From NCBI GenBank assembly GCA_028583405.1, contig CM053252.1, forward strand, positions 32,555,562-32,619,561: a stretch of DNA of 64,000 nt, given 5' to 3'. Source of the stretch: Pogonophryne albipinna. Its lineage: Eukaryota > Chordata > Actinopteri > Perciformes > Artedidraconidae. Position numbers and translations under genes: made by a program. The notes under the pieces were generated by a model. The model did no database searches, had not been told where the DNA came from, and worked only from the letters and a program-made list of their open reading frames with translations. This document shows, one piece after another, positions 1 through 12,103 of the stretch; the stretch's first letter is position 1, and every line of letters begins with the position of its first letter.

Positions 1-76
1 GTGAAACGTACGGAGCCCTGGAGGGTTCATAGAGAAAAATAAATAAAACGTGGCCACGTTTTACTTTCTCGTGCGC

Positions 77-258
77 ACGCTTTAATAACTCGTGCGCACG
101 CTTTGGTAACTCGTGCGCACGAGTTACTAAAGCGTGCGCACGAGTTATTAAAGCGTGCGCACGAGTTACTAAAGCGTGCGCACGAGTTACTAAAGCGTGC
201 GCACGAGTTATTAAAGCGTGCGCACGAGTTACTAAAGCGTGCGCACGAGTTAATAAAG
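77..258. repeat. Palindromic 21-bp minisatellite, left arm
   Basis: The unit CGTGCGCACGAGTTACTAAAG is repeated about eight times with A/G variation (TTACT or TTATT). Each unit contains the self-complementary core CGTGCGCACG. Unit orientation switches near 105-120 at a CTCGTGCGCACGAG palindrome, so the array itself can fold. Confidence 0.9.
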
Positions 259-270
259 CATTGCCTCGTT

Positions 271-456
<186 letters not shown>

Positions 457-1287
457 ATGGACATTTGTTTATGATAGTATCGTTCGTTCCGGTGCACTCC
501 GGCAGGACTATAGCACATCAAGATTAAGATTAAACGAATTTCTTTCACTTGGGAATACACATATAACTATGGAGAACCAGATTTGTGTAAATTACTGTTC
601 GTGGTCATTTTAAAACAAATGCCGGTGGTGTCGGACACACACAAACACACCGGACACGCACACACATCATGCGCCCCGGTGACAGGACATCTCCTTCATA
701 AAACGAGGGGGAATACTCTGGTAGTTCGATGTGTGTAGAGGTGTGTGTGGTTAAACGTAGCAGCCTCGATCTCTATTCAGCGGTTCTAATGAAGGGAAAC
801 GCAGTGAAGTAAACAGTAAAAGGCACAGCTCTTTGCAGCTGGTGCTGCTCTTCTCAGATTCTGCTGGGTTACACGTTACTGCCTCCAGTGCCCTGTACGA
901 CGAAGCCAGTTCAACAGACCCTGGATATGTTTGATTTACCCGGCTTAACTAACCCTAACAAACGCGATGTCGCTAAGCAGGTCCTACGAAGCTGGTTATC
1001 AACTCAGCAAATCAACCAGGGTTTCTCTGTCCGGCTGAGAGCGCGTTCACGTGAAAGGGACGGGGTTACCAACATTTGACCAATCACAAACATGGAGACG
1101 CGTGCTGACAGCGCAGCGTCATACTTCATGAATGAATAGTGTAAATAGCAAATCCTGCTTCGTAGTACAGGCCACTGGTGCCGCAGAGATTTCATAAAGT
1201 GAAGGAGGTTTTCCTTCTATAAAACAGCTGTGGGCAGCAGATACTGTGAGTCACGGACAGGAATCCCTCAATTTAAATAAAACGAGG

Positions 1288-1505
1288 CCACGCTTTAGTA
1301 ACTCGTGCGCACGCTTTAGTAACTCGTGCGCACGCTTTAGTAACTCGTGCGCACGCTTTAATAACTCGTGCGCACGCTTTAGTAACTCGTGCGCACGCTT
1401 TAGTAACTCGTGCGCACGCTTTAATAACTCGTGCGCACGCTTTAGTAACTCGTGCGCACGAGTTACCAAAGCGTGCGCACGAGTTACTAAAGCGTGCGCA
1501 CGAGA
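1288..1505. repeat. Palindromic 21-bp minisatellite, right arm
   Basis: About ten copies of the same 21-bp unit as in the left arm, in inverted orientation. There is the same orientation switch near 1449-1465 and the same flanking AAACGTGGCCACGTTTTA palindrome. Confidence 0.9.
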
Positions 1506-1565
1506 AAGTAAAACGTGGCCACGTTTTATTTATTTTTCTCTCAATGAACCCTCCAGGGCTCCGTA

Positions 1566-1911
1566 GAAACGCCACGTGTGAGGTTTAGATTATTTCCCTG
1601 TCTCAATCAAAATGGAACTGGATGAAATAAAAAGGCACATTTGTGTTAAATAAAAAGGGCGACCTGGAGCCAATCCTGCAATTTCCCCACAGGTGAAAGA
1701 GTTGACATGCTGAAAGCCCAACCCCTTCGGGGGGGTCTGGGGGGGATTCTCCCCCAGGAGATTTTTTGAAATACTAACATAAAATACACATTCTGGTACT
1801 CTCTTGAGAAGAAAAATAAATAAATCTATTACTACACGACATATTTAAAAAAAATGAATGCCATTTTAGTTTTTTGTTACTTTGTTCTGAGAGCTGAACC
1901 TGCTGCTCCTT
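1566..1911. other. Intergenic stretch without recognised features
   Basis: AT-rich sequence with a G/C-run hairpin-like stretch near 1718-1760 (CCCCTTCGGGGGGG). No open frame, splice-site pair or terminal repeats are convincing here. Confidence 0.5.
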
Positions 1912-3046
1912 GCCCCTTTCACACCAACGCGTTTTCAGCTCCGGCTCGGAGCTGGAGCTGAAAAGAGCCGGTTTTTCCTGTTCACACCGCAGTGGCGCCG
2001 CCTCTTAGCTCCGGAATCCGGTTCACTTCCAGCTCCAAAAAATTGTCGGTCTAGAGGCAAGAGCTTCGGAGCTAAGAGGTGGCGTCGATTACGTCTCTCT
2101 TACGTCGAGGCGTGCAGGAAACTAAACCCACCTCCCCTGAACATGGGTCGACTGTCATGCCTGCCTACAAGCAGTAGTGCTTATAAACACACTTTATAAA
2201 GTCAGGCAACACTAACCAGGCTGCGTGTGGTTCTGTTTATTTGTACCTTACTTTGACCATCCGTTCACTGTTATTGATCATTGTGGAGAGAGGCAGACGT
2301 TTTGTTTTGTATTATAGCAGCTATCGGATGGAATCAATACATGGGCTGCACAGGTTGTCGTGTCCGACTATCACAAGTAGAATCATAATAAAAATACGCC
2401 GATAAAATGTGCCTGTAGAAAACGGTTTATGCCACAATAGGATAGCAATAGCAAGTAGTCAGTTTAGCTTCGGTTGCTATGCTAACATCACCCATTTTAT
2501 ACCAGAGAAACTTTCATAACAGCGTTGTGATACCAAACAGCGTCAATTCAGACTGACACACATTCACTTAAGGGGAACTGGGGATATGTATCAGCTGCTT
2601 GTGTGAGTCGGACAGTGAATACTTTAGAGTGGCCGCTGCAGTGTGAGCTAACCGGGAGCTAACGGAGGAGAATAAACTCCCGTGGAAGAGCAGCCAACAC
2701 TGCAGCGGTCGGTAAATGCCGCAGAAACACATTAATAAACAATGAACCACGGCACTCTGGAGAAAAGCATAAGGTTGGAGAAGTCGTTATTTAATTTAAT
2801 CTGGCTTCGTGTGATTAAAAGCAACACGATCATCGACCCGACGCAGTTCCCCGTTGTTGTGAGCGCCATAATGCCGTTGGGGAGCAAATCAGCGATGTAA
2901 ACGGTGACGTCATGACGCAGCAGCGGCAGCACCAGTCGGGCTCTGGGCGGTGTGAACAGAGCGGGAGCAGAAAAGGGAAACCGGAGCTGAACCAGAAAAG
3001 CTCTAGCTCGGAGCTAGAAAGGGAAAAGCGCTGGTGTGAAAGCCGC
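1912..3046. mobile_element. 1.1-kb TIR element, copy A
   Basis: The left end CCCCTTTCACACCAACGC pairs with the right end GCGCTGGTGTGAAAGCCGC as an imperfect terminal inverted repeat. Just inside are GGAGCTGGAGCTGAAAAGAG and its complement-like GGAGCTGAACCAGAAAAGCT. A second, very similar copy lies at 20424-21479, which defines both borders independently. No transposase frame survives, so it is non-autonomous. The ends resemble the MITEs at 42490 and 44683, which also start with CGCTTTCACACC, so these may be one broader group. Superfamily not assigned. Confidence 0.8.
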
Positions 3047-3932
3047 AAACAGAGAGAAGAGGGAAGAGGCTGTGAATTACTTTACATTGTGGATAAGGGT
3101 GGATAGCCCCCATTGTTCTGTGTGTCAAAATGAAAGACAGCCCACACACCTATCAATCATCAAACCGTGGGGTCTTATTTCATTACGTGTTGATTTCTAT
3201 CAACACGTAATGTTGTATCGACGTATAGAGATGTACTACAGCAAAAGTATTCTCCGTCGGGACTTGCAACAACATCACGCCATTATCTTTATTCTGATTG
3301 ACCAGAAGACATTATCAAAGATGTTCTATTGAGAAGACGATCACTACCTGACAAAAGTTTTCAAAACCATTTCTAGTCTTCGGTCAGGGGTAGACATTAA
3401 GGGTAAAAATCTACTGGCCCTCCGGCCTTTGGCGTGAGAATAGTTTGGGCAGCGTGAGAGCGTGAGATTGAGAGTGAAAGCGTGTGTCACACGCCAGATG
3501 CGTGAGAGTTGGCAACCCTGATATGATATAAAAAACATTTTATTATGTCTTACATTGTAAGACATACAACATATCAGACATTATAATAAGAGTCACAAAT
3601 CATTAATCCTGCCTCTCATAGCATACTGTAGCCTATGTACTATGGAATCATGGTAAGTAGCCTATGTTGTAATTAAAAATGTAGGACTTGATGTTGTTTG
3701 TAAATGAACTAATGTGTTAGCCCTAAGTACTCACAGTAGTCATTTAGGTATTTTCAGGATTTCTCTTTATACCCAACAATCAGTAGTCTATTAACCGTAA
3801 AGCTTAGGTAAATTGTAAATTAATGCTAGAATTAACAGCCAGTTAGCATAGCATAAGACTGGAGCAGTGGGAAACAGTTGGCACTGGTCACTGGACATCT
3901 TTGGTCCAAACAAGCGGCAAACTCTGGGGCAG
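3047..3932. other. Intergenic stretch with a short hAT-end relic
   Basis: Mostly AT-rich unique sequence. At 3385-3520 a short segment opens CAGGGGTAGACATTAAGGGT, the same end as the hAT at 46607, and closes GTTGGCAACCCTG. It is therefore either a small deletion derivative or a chimera of two hAT ends. No 8-bp duplication is visible. No gene is seen. Confidence 0.5.
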
Positions 3933-3941
3933 AGCCGGGAC

Positions 3942-4640
3942 GCGTCTATCGTTATTCCAACCCAGTTTAGATTTAACCACGCCCACTTCCGCATTACGCA
4001 AGAACGTAGCTCTACGCGATAGCGCCATAGACTTCTTCTTCGGCAGTTATAGCGGTCGCGGTAAAGCAGGATATTGAATAGTTGTTTTTTATCGAAGAGT
4101 CCTGAGATTGTATACTGGTGTTTTCTCATCTATAAATAGCCTGTGTGTATTCTCAAATGTCGTTTTCAGGACAAACAAAAGACGTTTTAAATATCTTATC
4201 AGCTGGTGTAAGTGCAGAATATTGAATATAACCTTGACTATTACTGTGTACTTCATTTATCTGACAGCATTATTTAATGATACTATTTTATAAATGTATT
4301 CATATACACACACACTTATATGTACTCACACATGTATTTATTCATAAATATACACAGATGTATTCATTCATTTATACACACACAGCATTATTTAATGATA
4401 CTGTTTTATATATATATATATATATATACACACACATTTATTCATTTATAAACATATAAACACACACTTATATGTACTCACACATGTATTTATTCATGTA
4501 TACGAGGCAGTGATGTAACCATAGGGATGTACCGCCAGGTTGCTATAACTGCCGAAGAAGAAGTCTATGACGCTATCGCGTTACGTAATGCGGAAGTGGG
4601 CGTGGTTAAATCTAAACTGGGTTGGAATAACGATAGACGC
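3942..4640. mobile_element. Mutator-like TIR element, tandem unit 1
   Basis: Inverted ends of about 110 bp begin GCGTCTATCGTTATTCCAAC and end with the complement. The 9-bp sequence AGCCGGGAC lies immediately outside both ends (3933-3941 and 4641-4649), as expected for a target-site duplication. Long TIRs with a 9-bp duplication fit Mutator-like elements; this class call is inference. The interior holds AC/AT microsatellites and no transposase. Confidence 0.75.
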
Positions 4641-4649
4641 AGCCGGGAC

Positions 4650-5197
4650 GCGTCTATCGTTTTTCCAACCCAGTTTAGATTTAACCACGCCCACTTCCGC
4701 ATTACGCCAGGATCGACGTAGCTCTACGCGATAGCGTCATAGACTTCTTCTTCTGCAGTTATAACGGTTGCGGTAAAGCAGGATATTGAATAGTTGTTTT
4801 TTGTCTTTCCAAAGGATTTGTTAACTGGAAGTAAACGATCCTGTAATCAAAGCCATACCGAAGAGTCCTGAGATTGTATTACTGGTGTTTTATCATCTAT
4901 AAATAGCCTGTGTGTATCCTCAAATGTCGTTTTCAGGACAAACAAAAGACGTTTTAAATCTCTTATCAGCTGGTGTAAGTGCAAAATATTGAATATAACC
5001 TTGACTATTACTGTGTACTTCATTTATCTGACAGCATTATTTAATGATACTATTTTATATATATATATATATATATACACACATTTATTCATTTATAAAC
5101 ATATATATATATATAAACACACTTATATGTACTCACACATGTATTTATTCATTTATACACACACTCACATATATACACTTTATATTAATTCATTTGT

Positions 5198-5241
<44 letters not shown>

Positions 5242-5852
5242 AAAACCATATAATAAAAACTGTTGCAATAATAACATAACATGGTATGATCAATTCTACC
5301 CTTTTTGTTTTTGCTCCATTTCAATTAAAATATATTTTTCAAAATCAATATTGGTGGGGGCTCTTTTGCAAAGATAATCAATAACACCACCTGACAGTTG
5401 TTGCAGATTATACAGCATACTTGTTACTTACACACATGTGCGATGGTCCCAAAAAAGCCAAAATCTGCACTGTAAAAAAATATATACATTTATTGGGCAC
5501 TCTGAATAAGGGTTGACTGTAACATGACAAACAAAAAAACGAAACATTATATATGGGCTATATATACAGATGTTTGCTAATGTATCCCTCTTATATCCAT
5601 CAGGAATTAATATTAAATGATGAATTAACATTCCTCAGCACTGCATAAGTGTGGTCGTCAGTCATATTGACAAAGAAGGACTATTATATTTTATATTATG
5701 CGGCGTTTAAAAGGACGGTATTTCGCTTGTCAGATTCAGATTTCGCGGGTGTGCCGCGTCTATGACGCTATCGCGTAGAGCTACGTCGATCCTTGCGTAA
5801 TGCGGAAGTGGGCGTGGTTAAATCTAAACTGGGTTGGAAAAACGATAGACGC
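4650..5852. mobile_element. Mutator-like TIR element, tandem unit 2
   Basis: The same TIRs as unit 1 and a closely similar left interior (for example GTAAAGCAGGATATTGAATA in both). It is flanked by AGCCGGGAC at 4641-4649 and 5853-5861, so units 1 and 2 share the middle copy of the duplication. It is longer than unit 1 through extra AT and AC microsatellite and unique sequence at 5250-5700. No protein-coding frame is recognisable. Confidence 0.75.
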
Positions 5853-5861
5853 AGCCGGGAC

Positions 5862-6167
5862 GCCAATACTTTACACATACAACTTTACAGCAGAAATAAA
5901 CATGTTTACATCGTGGTTCAAAAAACCATATTCTCTGTATAGTTAGATTCCCCCTTCATGACTACTGTGTGGGGGGTGCATTTTTTCTCAACTCATCTGT
6001 TTAATTAATATTAAGCCTTAAAGTTATGCATATATTAGGGCGTGGTCACATTGAGTGACAGCTCTGTCAAGTGTCTGCTGCTGCTAGCTTCTTGTCTCTC
6101 TGCTAGCTGCTCCGTGAAGCTACAGGGACTCTGCCTGGTCAGTTCATCCAGGGAACACAACTTGAAG
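5862..6167. other. Spacer between TIR elements
   Basis: About 300 bp of unique sequence. Part of a short open frame overlaps the next element's arm and shows no family signature. Nothing functional is seen. Confidence 0.4.
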
Positions 6168-6702
6168 CCGGCTACGACGCTGAAGTTGGCTTCCGATTCA
6201 GAGCATCCGATTCGGCAGTTAAGGGGAAAGTTAAGGGACATTTAATTTACAGCGCTGAGCGAACAATCCTCCGTGTTTGAACCTCTTAAATCGCTGCATA
6301 GCCGATTTATTTGGACTGGATTATCCCAGAGAGTCTAAGGATTCTTTATAACCCAGTTTGAGATTTGTGAAACCTTTATTCTATTTGTGAAAATACAAAC
6401 AAGGGAGATTTCAGTGCTTTTTTTACATGTAGACCACATTAGACCAGGTCCTGATCTAAAACCACTGGACCTACACTCATCAAATCTGGACTGGATTATC
6501 CCAGAGGGTCTAAACATTCTTTATAACACAGTTTGAGATTTGTGAAACCTTAATTCTATTTGTGAAAATACAAAAAGTGAGATTTCAGTGCTTTTTTCGC
6601 ATCCTGGCCACATTAGACCAGGTCCTGATCTAAAACCACTAGACCTACACTCATCAAATCTGGACTGGATTATCCCACGGAGGCTAAAGATTCTTTATAA
6701 TA
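6168..6702 (+). repeat. Left inverted arm with subterminal tandem units
   Basis: An outer unique part to about 6320 is followed by roughly two copies of a 170-190-bp unit. The unit contains GGACTGGATTATCCCAGAG, TTTGAGATTTGTGAAACCTT and CATTAGACCAGGTCCTGATC. The right arm holds the same units reversed. Confidence 0.85.
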
Positions 6703-7554
6703 GTCAGGGGGTCAACACTGATATTGCAACTTAAGTAATCGCTTTTGGGTAGAAGCTGTAAACCTATCCAGTATTCATGTTTAACCCCTTGACATATGGC
6801 CTAGCTATGTTGACATTTTTGAAAATGATTTTTTTGGTCATTTAATCATTGTATCATTGTAAGTGGTAAAATCGGACCTTTTTTCACAATGCTGCCAAAT
6901 TAGTGACAATTTGCTCTGTAATTTCTAACAATTTTGTAATATTATCCCTCATTATATCTCCTGTGAAAGTATGATCTTAACTATTGATAAAAAAAAAATC
7001 AACCAATGGTAAAACAATATCATAGCCTACCACATGGGGTGCTGTGGGTTGATACAGCAAAACACAGCAGCAATGTCAGTGAAGCAAAAGAGTTATACAG
7101 TTCAAACTAATGGGTGGTATTTGAGATAATAAATAGTTTGAGTCTGATATTTTCGACTAAATAACAGTTACCTCCGGATTCGACCACCAAGTGTTGCCAA
7201 AAAAACAGGTATGCTAAACCTTTTTCCATCTACAAGCTAGCTAGCCCATCTGCTAGCTAGCTAGCAGCACAGATCATTCCATCTTTTCCATCTCAATTTT
7301 TCACTTCACCAACAGTCAAATTAAGGAGTACTGTGTGCACATGAGTTTTTGTGAGAATGTGTACTGGTAAAATAGCTATAGCATCTATTACACATGTATA
7401 TAGAACACTAGAAGTTTAAATCTGCTGGTTAGCTAGCCAGCTCCTGAGATAATGTATAGCTAAAGATGTTGCAGTGATCCACTTTTTAATTTCTCCTCAC
7501 AAGAATAGAGACTAGAGTAGTGATACTATGTATTTGCCTTTCAGATGAGCCAAT
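6703..7554 (+). other. 5' non-coding part of the Academ-like element
   Basis: AT-rich sequence without an open frame, leading to a CTTTCAG acceptor-like site at 7538-7544 just before the first usable ATG (7555). It contains GCTAGCTAGC-rich short repeats around 7230-7265. It is probably promoter, leader or intron of the transposase gene. Confidence 0.4.
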
Positions 7555-8272
7555 ATGGAGCCAGAGGGAGCTGGAGTGAGTAAAAGAAGAAGAATAGCAA
7601 ATGATATTAATTGGGAAAAAATGCTTTATTTGTCAACATGACTATGGGAAAAACAGGCAAGATAAACTACTAAGAAAAGCATCTGAGGATGGACTGAAAT
7701 GCATTAAACTTCGAGCAAGTGAACGAGTAAAATACAAAGATGTACAATATGTTGATACTCTAGATCGGATTCAGGAGTTCCTTGACACAAAAGCCGAAGA
7801 GGTCCAGTGGCACAAGACATGCTATGCTGATTTTACCCATGCCGTTGTCATTGATCGTCTTAAGCAGCGCTTTGAAAACACTAAGGACACACTGGAACCT
7901 GCAAGCCGCCCTCGTTCCACTAGAAGTTCAATTGCTCCAGTCATTTGGGAAAAATGCATTTTTTGTCAGGAGGATAAGTCTCAGGAAAACCTCCACACTA
8001 TTCAAGTCTTACGCACATCGGAAAATATTCTTCAGCTGGCTCAGCTAGACACAGTATTGAGATGCAGGCTTGCAGGAGTCAATGACTTGATTGCCGCAGA
8101 GGGCAAATATCATCTTATCTGCTACAGGGCATTCTCCAGGAAGTACCAAAGCACTACGCCAAGAGCAGACCCATATGCCATTTGCTTAGACAATGTGGCA
8201 GATGAGCTGAGAACTGGCCTTGCCAGGGGTGAAATATACTCTTTGAAAACTGTTTGGGAAAGATACTGTTAA
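7555..8272 (+). pseudogene. Transposase relic, N-terminal zinc-binding modules
   Basis: From the ATG at 7555 a basic leader (SKRRR) runs into an A-run at 7615-7621. One extra base there shifts the frame; the continuing frame begins around 7601. Two related cysteine/histidine modules follow. The first has KCFICQ and a WHKTCYADF motif, the second WEKCIFCQED and a HLICYRAF motif, i.e. paired CxxC and HxxxC elements likely to bind zinc. The frame ends at TAA 8270-8272, a second stop (TAG 8306-8308) follows in phase, and the reading resumes in the same frame at 8342. The protein would be the DNA-binding N-terminus of the transposase. It is not functional as read. Confidence 0.65.
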
Positions 8273-8311
8273 ATTATTGAAGACTTTAACTTGGAACCAG
8301 GAACATAGAAC

Positions 8312-9952
8312 AGTCATCATTTCAAGACTAAGCTTGACAAATTGCTTGAAGGGAAAGCATTATTTGTGCAATCATTGAGCCCAACGAAGCCCTTGATGAT
8401 ATTTCCTGAAATGACAGCTGAGGCTGCTCTCCAAAACCTAAAGAAAACAATGGATGATGAACAGGAATCCCAAGATGACACTAAAGGAATGAGAATGGCT
8501 AGTTGTGACGATGAGATACTGAGTTGGCTGTATTGGGTGTCATTAAAGATCAAGGCAGAAATCAGGGAGTCCCCAAGACATGATGTAATGGGAGGGATTG
8601 ATCAGCACCATGCAGAAGAAGTGGTGCCTGAGAGTTTGTACCTGCTGTTACGACTTCTATGCACTGATGATGACGACCAAGAAAATATGGATAAACAAAC
8701 CGTGAACACAAAACTACTCAGCATTGCTCAAGACATTGTGTTCCTGGCATCTGGTGGACAAAAACCAACACCAAAGCACATTGGAATTGGAGTTACAGTA
8801 CACCAAGCTACACGCTCAAAGGGCTTAGTGCAGTTACTTCATGCTGCTGGGCACAGTATAAGCTACGAATCAGTGCTGAGAACAGATACTGCTATAGCAA
8901 ACGAGGCTGTGAAACAATACTTTGACAATGGTAGAGTATTTATTCCACAAAACTTTGTCAATGCAAAGCTCCCTGGATACATCATGTATGCAAATGACAA
9001 CATCGACATTAATGAAGAAACCCTTGATGGGAAAGGAACCTTTCATGCCTCCCAGACTGCAGCTTTCAGACTAAATGAACCTCAAGAACAAATCCCCAAA
9101 GTGAAGCTGTTATCAGGTAGAGCAAAGTCACTCTCAATTCCACCAGGGATGTTTGAGCTCAAGGATGCTAAAATGGAATCACAGAAGCCCCCTCCAAAAT
9201 TCCATGGGCCAGTTACACCAGAAATGTATGATGCAGGCACGCAACTAACTAAGCAATCAAAGAACCAGGATCTTGCCTGGATTCTGTGCAGACAACAGAA
9301 CTCGGAAGTTGTTCTATCTTGGAGTGGATTCAACCAGCTTATGTCAAAATCAGATCACCAAAAAACAGTAGCTGGAATGATGCCTATCATAAATTCTCCA
9401 GCACATGACTATGACACAATCTGGACGGTGTTACAAAACTGCCACAAAATGACTACACAGCTGGGCCAAAGGTACACAGTCATAACCTTTGATGAGCAGC
9501 TCTACTGCAAAGCAAAGATGCTTCAGTGGCATCACCAAAAAGAGTGCGAGAATATTGTTATTGTCCTGGGTGGCTTTCATGTGCAAATGAACTTTTCAAA
9601 GGTCATTGGCCAGCATCTTGCTGATTCTGGACTGAGAGACATCCTTGAGGAAAGTGGTGTCTTTGGAAAGAACACAGCTGAAAACATCATGAAGGGAAAG
9701 GGATGGAACCGTGTAGCCCGTGCACACAAGCTAACCTTTGAAGCACTTTGGAGAATATTGTGGCCAAGCTTTCTGCAATGGATGGAAGATAATGACTGCA
9801 CAATCGACAACAGTTGCTTAGAGTTGGCAGATGCACTGTCTGGGCACATAGGAAGTGGAGAAATGGAAGCAGCTTCAGCATGCTATGAGGAACTTGTGCT
9901 GAAAGTTGGGGAGATTCACGATCTCCTTGTACAGTTTGACAAGGCCAAATGA
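8312..9952 (+). pseudogene. Transposase relic, central region
   Basis: A 530-residue open frame in phase with the preceding zinc modules. It starts without a convincing ATG because it is an internal part of the larger protein. I recognise no named domain, but the composition is that of a soluble, globular, helix-rich protein. The frame closes at a TGA (9950-9952); the homologous reading continues immediately afterwards in another frame (FWRQYMDLV... from about 9975), so a small indel lies near 9950. Its length and position between the zinc modules and the XPG-like part fit the very large single transposase of Academ-like elements. Confidence 0.6.
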
Positions 9953-9959
9953 AGACAAG

Positions 9960-10761
9960 CCAACCTTTACCTTCTGGAGACAGTACATGGACCTTGTGTC
10001 TATTCTCCTTGCGTTCACCCGGGCACTGAGATGTGGTGATTAGAACATGTACATGTCAGCCTTCAAGAGCATGATGCCTTGGTTTTCTGCGTATGATCAC
10101 ACCCATTACACAAGATGGGGTGCTGTGTTCATAGCAGACATGGAACAGCTGGCACAGACAGCACCAGAGGTCTACAAGGGCTTCCTAGATGGTGATTTTG
10201 TAGCCAAGGAGACCAAACACAGCTTCAACGAGGTGCCTTTCGACCTTCGCCTTGAACACATCAATAAAACGGGAAAGGTTGCTGGAGGATTGATAGGCAT
10301 CACTAGAAATGATCCAGAAAGAAACCGTTGGTCCATCACCTACAATGAACGTGCATCCTTGGCAGAGGATAACAGATCCCTGTTTGGACTGACACATGAT
10401 GACGACGATGATGAGGAGACGCACAAAGACTGCCTTCAATCAAGAATCAAGAGGGATAATCACGATGTCATTCAACTTGTTGATCAGTTCCAGAGATACA
10501 ACGTCTTCCAACAAGAGCATATGTATGATTTAGTGTCCCTGACAACTGGTGATGTTGCCTCAGAAGAGATACTGAATGACCTTACACATGCTGCAGAGTC
10601 TGGCAAAAAAACTATCACTGAGTTGGTGAAAAAACGACTGGGCACAACGAACACAGACTTCCACGCCAGTCTCACCAAGAGAAAACCGAAAACATTCTCA
10701 AGCCGATACAGCACAGATACCAAGCTTGAACAACTCAGATCCAAGTGTGTGAAGCCTGACA
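9960..10761 (+). pseudogene. Transposase relic, pre-nuclease region, cut by a LINE
   Basis: The frame runs from about 9975 through a stop TAG (10041-10043, apparently a mutated Trp codon) to the LINE junction near 10761. Patches such as YTRWGAVFIADMEQL, VPFDLRLEHINK and GLIGITRNDPERNRW look like the conserved core seen in large transposon proteins of fish and cnidarians; this is remembered pattern, not a search. The coding sequence breaks at KPDK and resumes after the LINE at DRDIFRR. Confidence 0.55.
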
Positions 10762-11811
10762 AGGCAAGGCAAGGCAAGTTTATTTATATAGCACTTTTCA
10801 ACACAAGGCAATTCAAAGTGCTTTACAAAAAAAATGAAAGACATTAAGAAAATGAAAGACATTAAGAAAATGGCATTTAAAATCAGTCATTAAAAGAAAA
10901 GCTAATAAAATAAACATTAAAAGAAAAAAATACATGGATAAAAGTTACAGTGATAAAAGTTACAGTGCAGTCTAAGATATGAATAGTTCAATTAAAAGCA
11001 GCGACAAAAAGAAAAGTTTTCAGCCTGGATTTAAAAGTAGTCAGAGTTGCAGCGGACCTGCAGGTTTCTGGGAGTTTGTTCCAGATATTTGGAGCATAAT
11101 AACTGAACGTTGCTTTTCCATGTTTAGTTCTGACTCTGGGGACAGAAAGTTGACCAGTCCCTGAAGACCTGAGAGATCTGGATGGTTCATAATTTAGCAG
11201 GAGGTCAGAAATGTATTTTGGGCCTAAACCATTCAGTGCTTTATAAACCAGCAGCAGTATTTTGAAATCTATTCTTTGACACACAGGAAGCCAGTGTAAA
11301 GACTTCAGAACAGGAGTGATGTGATCCACTTTCTTAGTGTTAGTGAGGACTCGAGCAGCAGCATTCTGAATCAGCTGCAGCTTTCTAATAGATTTTTTAG
11401 TGAGACCTGTGAAGACACCATTGCAGTAGTCGAGTCTACTGAAGATAAAAGCATCGACAAGTTTTTCCAAATCCTGCTGTGACATTAGTCTTTTAATCCT
11501 AGATATGTTCTTTAGGTGATAATAGGCTGATTTAGTAACTGTTTTAATGTGACTGTTGAAACTCAGATCAGAGTCCATGACTACACCTAGATTTCTGGCT
11601 TTATCTGTTGTTTTGAACATTGCAGACTGAAGCTCAGTGCTAACTTTTATACGCTCTGCCTTGGCTCCAAAAACCATTACCTCAGTTTTATCTTTGTTTA
11701 ATTGGAGAAAGTTCTGACACATCCAGTCATTGATTTGTTCAATGCACTTACTCAGTGTTTGAATTGGAGCATAGTCTCCTGGTGAAATTGTTACGTACAT
11801 TTGTGTGTCAT
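10762..11811 (-). mobile_element. L2-like LINE, 5'-truncated
   Basis: The minus-strand 3' end reads AAAGTGCTATATAAATAAAC followed by repeats of TTGCC, a tail typical of fish L2-group LINEs. It carries the C-terminal end of a reverse transcriptase and interrupts the Academ-like coding frame. A short near-duplication (GACAAG left, GACAGG right) may be the target site but is not perfect. 5' truncation is usual for LINE insertions. Confidence 0.8.
10988..11811 (-). pseudogene. LINE reverse transcriptase, C-terminal fragment
   Basis: The frame starts abruptly at a DDTQMYV motif, equivalent to the catalytic YADD box of LINE reverse transcriptases with the first two residues lost at the truncation point. 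It continues through the thumb and C-terminal region characteristic of L2/CR1 (NLGVVMDSDLSF, SRLDYCNGVFTGL, LQLIQNAAARVLT, LHWLPVCQRIDFK, WNKLPETCRSA). About 275 residues remain. The fingers, palm and endonuclease are missing, so it cannot be active. Confidence 0.85.
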
Positions 11812-12103
11812 CCGACAGGGATATTTTTCGCCGCATCATTGTATCCATGGAGAGTGGCAGAGAGGTCAACATGGATGAGCTTCTCCAAAAAGAACTGTGT
11901 GCAGTCCCCCTGTCACTTGCCACAACAGATTCAGTGCTCAGGCCTACAAACAAAGCTGACTTAGCCACCATACTACAAGCTGGTGCAAAGGAACAGAGCT
12001 CAGTCCATCTGTTATGAGAACATGCACCATCATTGATGGAATGGCCTTAGTAAGAGCCATGGGAAAACCTCACAATGCATAAACCTTCGGGGAATATGCA
12101 GAT
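11812..12103 (+). pseudogene. Transposase relic, between LINE and nuclease
   Basis: Coding resumes after the LINE with DRDIFRRIIVSMESGR, runs to about 12010, then needs a frame change to continue as RTCTIIDGMALVRAMGKP. A stop TAA sits at 12080-12082, followed by TFGEYADVF leading directly into the nuclease segment. These are the fourth and fifth inactivating changes in the reading. Confidence 0.55.

Noticed and set aside
77..258. Regular 21-bp repeats resembling a CRISPR array
   Set aside because: There are no unique spacers between units, the units are contiguous and palindromic, and the genome is vertebrate.
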